Origin: Algoriphagus oliviformis
GTDB taxonomy: Bacteria; Bacteroidota; Bacteroidia; Cytophagales; Cyclobacteriaceae
Direction of reading: 5' to 3'
DNA: 64,000 nt
Assembly (NCBI RefSeq): GCF_017254915.1
Contig: NZ_JAFKCT010000003.1
Location: 434,001 to 498,000, forward strand
In this document: positions 7,706 through 15,925 of the stretch, piece after piece
Layout: every line of letters begins with the position of its first letter
How positions within the stretch are numbered: position 1 is the stretch's first letter
Position numbers and translations under genes: made by a program
Notes under the pieces: generated by a model
Database searches by the model: none
What the model was told of the DNA's origin: nothing
The model's input: only the letters and a program-made list of their open reading frames with translations

Positions 7706-10700
7706 ATGGACTACACCGAGCTACAAGTCACCTCCAACTTCACCTTTCTCCGGGGCGGATCCCATCCCGAGGAGCTGGTCGACCAGGCCCTTGAGCTCGG
7801 CTACCAAAGCCTCGCCATTACCGACCGGAATACTTTGGCAGGAATCGTTCGCGCGCATGCGGCCGCGCGGGGCAAAACTATCCGATTTATCCCCGCCTGC
7901 CGCCTGGATCTCTTGGACGGCCCCAGCCTCCTCGCCTACCCAACTGACCAAGCCGCCTACAGCCGTCTTTCCAGCTTGCTCACCACCGGAAACCTCCGCG
8001 CCGAAAAGGGCGAATGCCATCTCTACAGAAAGGACCTGTACGAGCTTGCCGAAGGGATAAAATTCATCGCCCTGGCTCCAGGCCTTCTCCAAGAGGATTT
8101 CTCTTTTCCCAAAAACTTCATCGCAAGCCTCGAGGAATACTGCGAAGCCTTGGGAGAAAACCTCTACCTCGGAGCCAGCTTTTCCTACTCGGGGGACGAC
8201 CACAAGCGGCTGTTTCAGCTTTCGCAGCTCTCCAAAAGACTCCACACGCCCCTGGTCGCCACCAACGACGTGCACTACCATGCTCCCGAGCGACGGGAGC
8301 TGCAGGACGTGCTCACCTGCATTCGGGAGAAATGCACCATCCACTCGGCGGGCTTTCGTCTCCACTCCAACGCCGAGCGCTACCTCAAGCCCAAGGAGGA
8401 GATGCTGCGTCTCTTCCGAGACTATCCCGATGCCATCGCCCGCACCCAGGAGATTGCCGAGGCCTGCCGGTTTTCCCTAGACCAACTGAAATACGTCTAT
8501 CCGCAGGAAATCGTCCCCGAGGGAAAAACCCCGCAAGAGGAGCTGGTTCGCCTGACTTGGGAGGCAGCCAAAGCCCATTTCGGAGAAAATATCCCGGAGA
8601 AAATCAACGAAACGATCCGCTACGAGCTGGACTTCATGGAGCGTAAAAACTACGCCTCCTACTTTCTCACCGTGCATGATTTCGTGCGTTTTGCGAGGGA
8701 AAGGGAGATCCTCTGCCAGGGCCGAGGCTCCGCCGCCAACTCGGTAGTTTGCTTTTGCCTTGGCATCACTTCCGTCGATCCGTCCAAGTTTAAGCTGCTC
8801 TTTGCACGCTTCATGTCCGATGCCCGGGACGAGCCGCCGGATATAGACGTGGACTTCGAGCACGAGCGCCGGGAGGAAGTGATGCAGTATATCTATGCAA
8901 AATACGGCCGTGACCGCGCAGGCATCGTCGCCACCGTGACGCAGGTACACTGGAAAGGCGCGATTCGGGATGTGGGCAAAGCCATGGGGCTCTCCGTGGA
9001 CATGATCGACCGACTCTCCAAGTCCAGCCACGAGCTGACCGATGGCTGGTACCAAAATGAGGTTCCTTCGCTCGAAGGCTTTGACCCTCGGGACATGCAC
9101 TTGCTAAAGGTACTGGAACTGACAGGGCAATATATCGGCTTTCCCCGACAGCTGGGGCAGCATACCGGAGGCTTTGTCATCACCCAAAATAAGCTCTCGG
9201 ATCTCTGTCCCATCCTCAATGCCCGGATGGAAAACCGTACCTGCATCGAGTGGAACAAGGACGACGTGGACGCGCTGGGCTTCCTGAAAGTGGACGTCTT
9301 GGCTCTCGGCATGCTCACCTGCATCCGCAAGGGATTTGACCTCGCCCGACAGCACTACGGCCTGGAATGGACTCTAGCCAACATCCCCCAAGACGACAAA
9401 CAGGTATATGAGATGATCTGCCATGCGGATACGCTGGGCGTATTCCAGATCGAGAGCCGGGCGCAGATGTCCATGCTGCCACGGCTCCGCCCAGACAACT
9501 TCTATGATCTTGTCATTGAAGTGGCTATCGTTCGTCCCGGCCCTATCCAAGGCGACATGGTTCATCCTTACCTTAAAAGGAGAAATGGAGAAGAACCAAT
9601 CGAATACCCTTCGAAAGAGCTGGAGGAAATCCTAGGCAGGACGCTGGGCGTGCCCCTTTTCCAAGAACAGGCCATGGAAATCGCCATCGTGGCGGCGGGA
9701 TTCACGCCAGCGGAAGCCGACGGCCTTCGCCGCAGCATGGCTACGTTCAAAGCCAAAGGACTCGTGAGTCAATGGGAGGAAAAACTGGTCGACGGCATGG
9801 TGGCCAAGGGCTACACGGAGGAATTTGCCAAGCGGGTGTTTCGACAGCTGGAAGGCTTTGGCAGTTACGGCTTTCCGGAAAGCCACGCCGCCAGCTTTGC
9901 CCTACTGGTGTACATTTCCTCCTGGATCAAGTGCTACTACCCCGACATCTTCGCCGCCTCCCTGCTCAACAGCCAGCCTATGGGCTTCTACCAACCCGCC
10001 CAGATCGTGATCGATGCCCGCAAGCACGACGTGGACGTCCGTCCCATCGACATCAACCATTCCTTTTGGGATAACACCCTGGAGAAAACCGCTGGCAAGT
10101 GGCATGCGCTCCGGCTAGGCTTCCGACAGATCAAGGGATTTCCCGAGGAAGAAGCCCTGCGCCTGAGCTCCGGGCGCACCCAGCCTTTCACCCGTATCAT
10201 CGACCTTGCCAACGCGGGTGTTTCCCAAGCGGCCTTGGAAAGGCTGGCCGACGCGGATGCCTTTCGCTCCATCGGACTGGATCGGAGGCAGGCGCTTTGG
10301 GAGATCTCAGCCCTGCAAAGCCGTTTCCCTGGCATTTTCCGCGAGGAAGCTGTGGAAAGTCCCTCCGATTCGGCCATCGTCTTGCCGGGAATTTCGGCTA
10401 TGGAGCACGTCATGCGGGACTACTCCTCGACCACACTTTCCCTCAAAGCCCATCCGGTCAGCTTCGTCCGTCCCCAGCTCGAGCAGCTCGGCGTCCTGCC
10501 TGCCGCAAGGCTGAAGGAGCTGAAAAACGGCATGCCCGTCAAAGTCTGCGGGCTGATCACCGTGCGCCAGCGTCCCGGCACAGCCAAGGGTGTGCTCTTT
10601 GTCACCATAGAGGACGAGACCGGATTCGCGAACCTGGTGATCTGGGCCAAAACTTTTGAAAAATACCGCAAGGTCATTGTCCAGTCTCGGCTCTTCATGG

Positions 10701-10909
10701 TCACTGGCAAGGTACAGATCGAAGGCGAGGTCATCCATGTGGTGGCGCATACCTGCCGCAACCTGACCTCGCTGATGGACCTCAAGGCCGAGGCGAGAGA
10801 CCTGGGCACGGTACAGCCCAAGGTTTCCAAAAAGATGCTGGAAGAAGGGGCAAAAAAACAGGCCAAAGCCAGCCAGGGAGAGCTGTTTCCTTCGAGGGAT
10901 TTTAGGTGA
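7706..10909 (+). CDS. dnaE2: Error-prone DNA polymerase III alpha subunit DnaE2
   Basis: The 1067-residue protein has an N-terminal PHP domain (YTELQVTSNFTFLRGGSHPE, SLAITDRNTLAG), a polymerase core with the catalytic acid motif PDIDVDFEHERREEV near residue 375, and a C-terminal OB fold (VKVCGLITVRQRPGTAKGVL). Length fits DnaE2 rather than replicative DnaE. It carries out mutagenic translesion synthesis with ImuA and ImuB. I start at the ATG at 7706 (MDYTELQ) because residues upstream come from the repeat array. In most genomes imuB and dnaE2 are close together; here a 748-base repeat-filled gap separates them, so co-transcription is uncertain. Confidence 0.95.
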   Translation: MDYTELQVTSNFTFLRGGSHPEELVDQALELGYQSLAITDRNTLAGIVRAHAAARGKTIRFIPACRLDLLDGPSLLAYPTDQAAYSRLSSLLTTGNLRAEKGECHLYRKDLYELAEGIKFIALAPGLLQEDFSFPKNFIASLEEYCEALGENLYLGASFSYSGDDHKRLFQLSQLSKRLHTPLVATNDVHYHAPERRELQDVLTCIREKCTIHSAGFRLHSNAERYLKPKEEMLRLFRDYPDAIARTQEIAEACRFSLDQLKYVYPQEIVPEGKTPQEELVRLTWEAAKAHFGENIPEKINETIRYELDFMERKNYASYFLTVHDFVRFAREREILCQGRGSAANSVVCFCLGITSVDPSKFKLLFARFMSDARDEPPDIDVDFEHERREEVMQYIYAKYGRDRAGIVATVTQVHWKGAIRDVGKAMGLSVDMIDRLSKSSHELTDGWYQNEVPSLEGFDPRDMHLLKVLELTGQYIGFPRQLGQHTGGFVITQNKLSDLCPILNARMENRTCIEWNKDDVDALGFLKVDVLALGMLTCIRKGFDLARQHYGLEWTLANIPQDDKQVYEMICHADTLGVFQIESRAQMSMLPRLRPDNFYDLVIEVAIVRPGPIQGDMVHPYLKRRNGEEPIEYPSKELEEILGRTLGVPLFQEQAMEIAIVAAGFTPAEADGLRRSMATFKAKGLVSQWEEKLVDGMVAKGYTEEFAKRVFRQLEGFGSYGFPESHAASFALLVYISSWIKCYYPDIFAASLLNSQPMGFYQPAQIVIDARKHDVDVRPIDINHSFWDNTLEKTAGKWHALRLGFRQIKGFPEEEALRLSSGRTQPFTRIIDLANAGVSQAALERLADADAFRSIGLDRRQALWEISALQSRFPGIFREEAVESPSDSAIVLPGISAMEHVMRDYSSTTLSLKAHPVSFVRPQLEQLGVLPAARLKELKNGMPVKVCGLITVRQRPGTAKGVLFVTIEDETGFANLVIWAKTFEKYRKVIVQSRLFMVTGKVQIEGEVIHVVAHTCRNLTSLMDLKAEARDLGTVQPKVSKKMLEEGAKKQAKASQGELFPSRDFR

Positions 10910-10929
10910 ACTTCGCTCGCATCGGGAAT

Positions 10930-10960
10930 TTGCAATACACCAACCAAACACTTACATTCA
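10930..10960 (+). promoter_or_regulatory. Probable promoter of higB-higA
   Basis: A TTG at 10930-10932 is followed after 20 bases by TACATTCA (10953-10960), close to the Bacteroidota TTG-N19/20-TAnnTTTG pattern with a mismatch in the last bases. It lies about 25 bases before the higB start. Confidence 0.45.
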
Positions 10961-10985
10961 ACGTTAGTATCGTGGCTCATCAGTA

Positions 10986-11267
10986 ATGATAAAAAGTTTT
11001 GGAGATAAGGAAACCGAAAAAATCTGGAATGGCCTCAGATCCAAAAAACTGCCCAATGAAATTCAGGATATTGCCCGAAGAAAATTGAGAATGCTACACA
11101 ACTCACAGGACATCCACGATCTGAGGACACCTCCGGCCAACCGCCTCGAAAGACTGAAAGGGAGCCTGAAAGAATTTTACAGCATTCGGATCAACAACCA
11201 GTGGAGAATCATTTTCCAATGGAGCAACAACGACGCCCATGAAGTCCGAATCGTAGATTACCATTAA
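10986..11267 (+). CDS. higB: HigB-family (RelE superfamily) toxin
   Basis: The 93-residue protein (MIKSFGDKETEKIWNGLRSK ... EFYSIRINNQWRIIFQWSNN ... VRIVDYH) has the HigB/plasmid-killer pattern, including RLERLKG, the NNQWRIIF strand and the terminal DYH. HigB toxins are ribosome-dependent mRNA interferases. The toxin gene precedes the antitoxin gene, the usual higBA order. It lies 76 bases after dnaE2 on the same strand, with its own promoter-like sequence. Confidence 0.93.
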   Translation: MIKSFGDKETEKIWNGLRSKKLPNEIQDIARRKLRMLHNSQDIHDLRTPPANRLERLKGSLKEFYSIRINNQWRIIFQWSNNDAHEVRIVDYH

Positions 11268-11276
11268 AAACACACT

Positions 11277-11576
11277 ATGGAAACGCTAAGAAACATCCAT
11301 CCAGGAGAAATACTGCAAGAGGAGTTTTTGGCCCCAATGGGCATCTCTGCCTATCGTCTGGCAAAAGAGACATTCATCCCCCAAACCCGGATCTCGGAAA
11401 TCATCAAGGGCAATCGTCGAATCACCGCCGACACCGCTTTGCGGTTCGCCAAGTTTTTTGGCAACAGCGCCAAGTTTTGGTTGGGACTACAGAATGACTT
11501 TGACTTGGAGGAAGAACAGACATTAAAAGGAAAGGAGCTGGAAAGCATTAAACCTGCTGAAGAAAGTGCCGCTTGA
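11277..11576 (+). CDS. higA: HigA-family XRE antitoxin
   Basis: The 99-residue protein starts METLRNIHPGEILQEEFLAP and has the helix-turn-helix ISAYRLAKETFIPQTRISEI followed by RITADTALRFAKFFGNSAKF, diagnostic of HigA. It inhibits HigB and represses the operon. The gene starts 9 bases after higB. The acidic tail (DLEEEQTLKGKELESIK) is slightly longer than in minimal HigA proteins. Confidence 0.94.
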   Translation: METLRNIHPGEILQEEFLAPMGISAYRLAKETFIPQTRISEIIKGNRRITADTALRFAKFFGNSAKFWLGLQNDFDLEEEQTLKGKELESIKPAEESAA

Positions 11577-11588
11577 CCTATTCTCCCC

Positions 11589-11951
11589 ATGCAACTCCTC
11601 ACCCACTCCCTCGGACCAATTACCATCGCGGAACTCAGCGGAGAGCCTCTGCTGATTGCCTCCGCGCAGGATGCGGTCGATCTCCTGGGCAACCTTTACT
11701 ATCAAGGCCTAGACCGGGTAATCCTTCATGAGAAACACCTGTCCGCGGACTTCTTTGACCTGAAAAACGGCATCGCGGGGGACATCCTCCAAAAGTTTTC
11801 CAACTACCGGATTCGACTGGCTATCGTCGGTGATTTCGAAAAGTACGACAGCAAGAGCGTCCGGGATTTCATCCGGGAAAGCAACCGGGGTCGGCAGCTC
11901 AACTTTGTCAGCACACTGGAGAAAGCCATTGAGGTCTTAGCCAAGAATTAA
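11589..11951 (+). CDS. DUF4180 domain protein
   Basis: The 120-residue protein matches DUF4180 through HEKHLSADFFDLKNGIAGDI, LQKFSNYRIRLAIVGDF and SRGRQLNF-like segments near the end. It is probably a small cytoplasmic alpha/beta protein; the function of the family is not known to me. It begins 12 bases after higA and may be in the same operon. Whether it is part of the toxin-antitoxin system or a passenger cannot be told from sequence. Confidence 0.8.
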   Translation: MQLLTHSLGPITIAELSGEPLLIASAQDAVDLLGNLYYQGLDRVILHEKHLSADFFDLKNGIAGDILQKFSNYRIRLAIVGDFEKYDSKSVRDFIRESNRGRQLNFVSTLEKAIEVLAKN

Positions 11952-11967
11952 CTCCACTCCCAAAAAA

Positions 11968-12426
11968 ATGCACTCCATCACCCTCGAAACCGAATCAAAC
12001 AACGACATCCTGGGTATTTTTGACCCGACGGTTCCGCATTTTTTCGTCCACAGGTTTGACCCCAGTCCTGCGATCCGGTGGTTTGACGCGGATGTGAAGA
12101 CCAGCAGCGGACTCCTTCTCCGCAATGCCCAGGTTCGCTCCATGCAATTCGATCTGCAAACGGATATCGAGGGTATCAAGCAGATTCTGGAGCTGCCGGT
12201 CTATCAGTTGGGGATTTATCAGTTTGCTCGAAAAGTCCCCGACACCCTCGTACTGGACTACTTGCCGGAGGGCTCCAGGGAAAAGATCCTCCAAAGCAAC
12301 GGCCTCAAGCACTTCTTCTGGACCAACTTTGAGTTTCTGACCGTCGAGAGCTTTGAGCCGGAGTTTATCCAGGCCATCGCCGAAAACCCGATCTTCCGGG
12401 ATAGGATCATCAAAAGAGAGGGCTAG
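11968..12426 (+). CDS. Hypothetical protein downstream of DUF4180
   Basis: The 152-residue protein is not recognised. It has no signal peptide or membrane segment and is mixed alpha/beta in character, with many aromatic residues (VPHFFVHRFD, KHFFWTNFEFL). It follows the DUF4180 gene by 16 bases and ends in a hairpin that overlaps its stop codon, so it is likely the last gene of the higBA-DUF4180 transcript. Confidence 0.6.
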   Translation: MHSITLETESNNDILGIFDPTVPHFFVHRFDPSPAIRWFDADVKTSSGLLLRNAQVRSMQFDLQTDIEGIKQILELPVYQLGIYQFARKVPDTLVLDYLPEGSREKILQSNGLKHFFWTNFEFLTVESFEPEFIQAIAENPIFRDRIIKREG

Positions 12427-12451
12427 GCCTCATGTTATTGGCCTGGCCCTC
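12418..12451. terminator. Bidirectional hairpin between convergent genes
   Basis: GAGGGCTAGGCC pairs with GGCCTGGCCCTC around a 10-base loop, with one wobble. The stop codon of the upstream gene is inside the left arm. On the minus strand the stem is followed by a T-rich stretch. Just beyond is a short run of CAAATCTCAAA words also found near 55940. Confidence 0.5.
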
Positions 12452-12482
12452 GAATTTCAAATCTCAAACCGCAAATCTCAAA

Positions 12483-15008
12483 TCAAGCATTCCCCCTCAA
12501 AATCTCCATGGGAGGTTGGTTGATGATTCTACGGCCATTGAGCCAACCCAACACGATCGTAAGCCCTGTCAATGCCAGATAGATCACCAAACCTTCTTTC
12601 CAGGCCAAGCTAAAGTCCATGTTGAAGACAAACTCCCCTAAAAGGAAGGTAGCCATGAAGGACAACAGAATCCCGGAAAGCGAGGCAAGAGAGCCTAAGA
12701 AGAAATATTCAAGCGTATTGATCAAACGGACGATCCCTGAACTTGCCCCAAGCGTCCGAAGCAGGATACTTTCCCGCATCCTTTGGTACTTACTGATGAT
12801 CAGTGAACTGATCAGCACCAAAAGTCCGGTAGCTATGGAGAAAAAGGCCATAAACTGGATCACAAAGCTGATTTTGCCCAAGATATCTTCCAGGGTCTCC
12901 ACTATGGTACCCAGATTGATGATGGAAATATTAGGAAACTCCCGCACGATCTCTGACTGCACATCGGCAGCTTCCCGGTCGTTTTTGGTCTTGGTGATGA
13001 TCACATGGAATTTGGGAGCTTGCTCCAGCACGCCATTCGGGAAAAGCACCAGGAAGTTGGTAGAGACTTGGTTGAACTTCACATCCCGAAAGCTGCCGAT
13101 ATAGGTTTTGATCGGACGGCCTTGGACATTGAATTCCAATTCGTCGCCGATCTTCAGCCCATTGCCTTCCCCAAATCCTTTTTCCAAAGAGACAAAAATA
13201 CTGTCTCCTCTGGCTCCCACCGGGATCAATTCCCCGGAGGTCAAAGTCTCTGAAGAAATCAACGTATCTCGATAGGTCACCCGAAATTCGCGATTGTACA
13301 GCCATCGGCTGTAGTTCTCCTCATCTGGCAATTCCTCATTTTCCTGCTTGTCGATCCCATTGATCTCATTCAGGTTCATAGTCACGATCGGCACCTCCTG
13401 TATAATCCGCATATTTCGTCCGGTCACTCTTCCTTTTACATCATCCAATTGAGGACTCTGGATATCAAACATCAGCATATTGGGCTGGTCTTCCTTATCC
13501 GCAAATCTCGCTTCTTCGAGGAGTTGGTTTTGGAGAAAAAACAAGGTGCTGATCATCGCCGTACCCAAACCAATGGTCGCGATCAAAGAAATCGTCTGGT
13601 TGTTGGGACGGTACAAATTGGCCAATGCCTGACGCCAAGGGTAGCTGAGGGAAATCGGCAAAAACTTCCGAACGGCCCACATGATCAGGTTTCCCACTCC
13701 CCAAAGTGCTCCAAATGCCACCAAGACAAAACCCGTAAACCCAAGCGCCCAAGTGACTTGCTTGAGCAAGTACCAACTGAATCCGAAAATAAAAAGCAAA
13801 ATCCCCAAGATCACCAACCAGCGAACGGGATCTTTGATCAAAGTCGAATCTGCGGTCTCCGGCCGCAAGGTGGCCATGGGGGATACATTTCTCACTTTCA
13901 AAAGTGGCAGCAATGCGAAAAGCACCGAGACAAAAAGCCCCGTGACTATTCCAAAGCCAACCGACTTCCAGGAAATCCCTACAGTCACTTCCACCGGTAA
14001 GAAATCCGAAAAGACGGCCGGAAGGATGAATTGTAGGACAGTTCCAAGAAAAGAACCCAACATCGCACCCACCAAACCCATGACCATGATCTCGGTCAAA
14101 TAAATCAAAAGCACATCTCTGGAGCCAACACCCAGGCAGCGCAATACCGCGACAGAGGCCAGTTTTTCCTTCACAAAAACATTCACCGCTGAAGCCACAC
14201 CCACACAGCCCAAGAGCAAGGCAATAAAAGCCACCAAGCTTAGGAAGTTGGAAAGATTGCCGAAAGATCGGCCCGTGGATCGCTTTCGATCCTCCACCGT
14301 GTCGGCATCCACGCGGTCAATTTCCCACTGATCCTCGTAGGGTTTGATCAGTGCTTCTACATCCGTTTCCGGTGCAAACTGCAGATACCGATTGTACTCC
14401 ACCCGGCTTCCGTATTGTACCAAGCCGGTTTCCTCCAGATAGGCCAAGGGGATGTAAACCGCTGGGGCCACGGTTGCGGTAATCCCAGTTTGTCCGGGCA
14501 CTTTTTGCAGCTCTCCTGCAATCACAAAGCTCAAAGCTCCAACTTTGATGGAATCACCCACCTCGGCATTGAACTGCGCCATCAGGGTCTTTTCGACCAA
14601 GGCCTTTTGCCCTCCACTTCTGAAGTCCGAGTCTCCTGAAGCCGGGATGGTTTCCAGTTTTCCATAGAAAGGAAAATCACCCTCCAGCGCCCTGACCTGG
14701 GTCAGTCGGCTGGCTCCGGTTTGGGGAAAAGCGACCATAGAGGCAAAATTGACCTCCGAAGCGATTTGGATTGCCGTGGAATCTACCTTTTGCTCACCCA
14801 GTGGCTTGTTGTTTTCCAAGACCAAATCAGCCCCCAAAAGCTCCTTGGCCTGGTTGTCGATGTCTTTCACCAGGTTTTCCCCAAAGCTGCTGATGGCCAC
14901 CAACGCTGCAATGCCGACCACGATGGAGGAAACGAAGAGAAGAAGGCGCGAGAGGTTTTTCCGGAAATCCCGGAGCGCCATTTTGAAAATCCAGTTGAAA
15001 TCAGGCAT
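12483..15008 (-). CDS. ABC transporter permease, FtsX/YbbP family
   Basis: The 841-residue protein has an N-terminal anchor (NLSRLLLFVSSIVVGIAALVAIS), a long periplasmic region, three FtsX-type helices at about residues 260-400, two central helices, a second periplasmic region and three C-terminal helices. This ten-helix, double-FtsX layout and length match YbbP. It pairs with the ATPase gene, whose stop overlaps this start by 8 bases (start at 15008, not the longer frame). YbbA/YbbP-type exporters are thought to move or extract envelope lipids or hydrophobic compounds. A TesA-like hydrolase, the usual partner of ybbA-ybbP, lies 5 kb away. Confidence 0.85.
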   Translation of the reverse strand: MPDFNWIFKMALRDFRKNLSRLLLFVSSIVVGIAALVAISSFGENLVKDIDNQAKELLGADLVLENNKPLGEQKVDSTAIQIASEVNFASMVAFPQTGASRLTQVRALEGDFPFYGKLETIPASGDSDFRSGGQKALVEKTLMAQFNAEVGDSIKVGALSFVIAGELQKVPGQTGITATVAPAVYIPLAYLEETGLVQYGSRVEYNRYLQFAPETDVEALIKPYEDQWEIDRVDADTVEDRKRSTGRSFGNLSNFLSLVAFIALLLGCVGVASAVNVFVKEKLASVAVLRCLGVGSRDVLLIYLTEIMVMGLVGAMLGSFLGTVLQFILPAVFSDFLPVEVTVGISWKSVGFGIVTGLFVSVLFALLPLLKVRNVSPMATLRPETADSTLIKDPVRWLVILGILLFIFGFSWYLLKQVTWALGFTGFVLVAFGALWGVGNLIMWAVRKFLPISLSYPWRQALANLYRPNNQTISLIATIGLGTAMISTLFFLQNQLLEEARFADKEDQPNMLMFDIQSPQLDDVKGRVTGRNMRIIQEVPIVTMNLNEINGIDKQENEELPDEENYSRWLYNREFRVTYRDTLISSETLTSGELIPVGARGDSIFVSLEKGFGEGNGLKIGDELEFNVQGRPIKTYIGSFRDVKFNQVSTNFLVLFPNGVLEQAPKFHVIITKTKNDREAADVQSEIVREFPNISIINLGTIVETLEDILGKISFVIQFMAFFSIATGLLVLISSLIISKYQRMRESILLRTLGASSGIVRLINTLEYFFLGSLASLSGILLSFMATFLLGEFVFNMDFSLAWKEGLVIYLALTGLTIVLGWLNGRRIINQPPMEILRGNA

Positions 15009-15678
15009 GGGAGTCCTCCTGGATTTTTCCTCCTTTGATATGAATGATTCGCTGGGTTTTGGCCGCCAGATCCAAGTCATGGGTGACCAAAACCAAGGTG
15101 GTTCCTTTTTCGGTATTCAAGTCAAAAATCAATTTCTCGATCATCTCTCCGGTTTCGGTATCCAAATTACCGGTTGGTTCGTCTGCGAAAAGGATCTTAG
15201 GCTCATTGGCAAAAGCCCTTGCGATGGATACCCGCTGCTGCTCCCCGCCGGAAAGCTGGGTCGGATAGTGCGTCGCCCGATCCCCAAGTCCTACTTTCGT
15301 CAAAAGCTCCAAGGCTTTTTCCCTGGCATCTTTCCGCTTTTTCAACTCCAAAGGCACCATGACATTCTCCAAGGCGGTAAGCGTGGGAAGAAGCTGGAAA
15401 TTCTGAAAAATAAATCCCACGTCCTTGTTACGGACGGCAGCGCGCTGGTCTTCGTTGAGTTTTTCCAAAGCCTGCCCGTTGAGGATTACACTGCCAGAAG
15501 AGCCGGAGTCGAGTCCTGCACATAGGCCGAGGAGGGTAGTTTTGCCGCTGCCCGAGGGCCCGACGATGGAGATGATCTCTCCGGACTGTATGTCAAAGTT
15601 GACTTCGTCCAAAACGGTCAGTTTCCTGCTGCCGCTTTGGTACACCTTGCTCAGGTTTGCTACTGATAAAATTGTCAT
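15001..15678 (-). CDS. ABC transporter ATP-binding protein (YbbA/LolD/MacB type)
   Basis: The 225-residue ATPase has Walker A GPSGSGKTT (about residue 40), Q-loop FQNFQLLPTL, signature LSGGEQQRVSIARAF, Walker B LFADEPTGNLD and the H-loop TLVLVTHD. Its size and the TALENVMVPLEL segment place it in the MacB/LolD/YbbA group that pairs with FtsX-type permeases. It is first in a two-gene operon with the permease. Confidence 0.95.
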   Translation of the reverse strand: MTILSVANLSKVYQSGSRKLTVLDEVNFDIQSGEIISIVGPSGSGKTTLLGLCAGLDSGSSGSVILNGQALEKLNEDQRAAVRNKDVGFIFQNFQLLPTLTALENVMVPLELKKRKDAREKALELLTKVGLGDRATHYPTQLSGGEQQRVSIARAFANEPKILFADEPTGNLDTETGEMIEKLIFDLNTEKGTTLVLVTHDLDLAAKTQRIIHIKGGKIQEDSHA

Positions 15679-15841
15679 AGGGGATATGGGAGTCTTGGGA
15701 CGGACAAAGGCTTAACGGTAAAGCCTCGCAATGGTTGACGGAATATAGCAATCGGAGTACAAACCCACAATCCTTGGCTTTCCGAACGGAAAATCGCCTA
15801 TGTCACAGGTATCCGGCGAATCCGGACTGACTATGTTAAAT

Positions 15842-15864
15842 TTATTTAAAACAAATCTAAATAA
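15842..15864. promoter_or_regulatory. Fur-box-like palindrome before the siderophore receptor
   Basis: TTATTTA and TAAATAA flank a 9-base A+T-rich centre, making a 23-bp palindrome 61 bases upstream of the TonB receptor start. A second half-like copy, AATCTAAATAA, lies at about 15912-15922, just before the start codon. The sequence type and the siderophore-receptor context suggest a Fur site. Confidence 0.6.
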
Positions 15865-15925
15865 TCTCATGGTTTTTTGATGCCCTTCCCTACTTTTGCG
15901 CCGTCTATAATCAATCTAAATAAGC

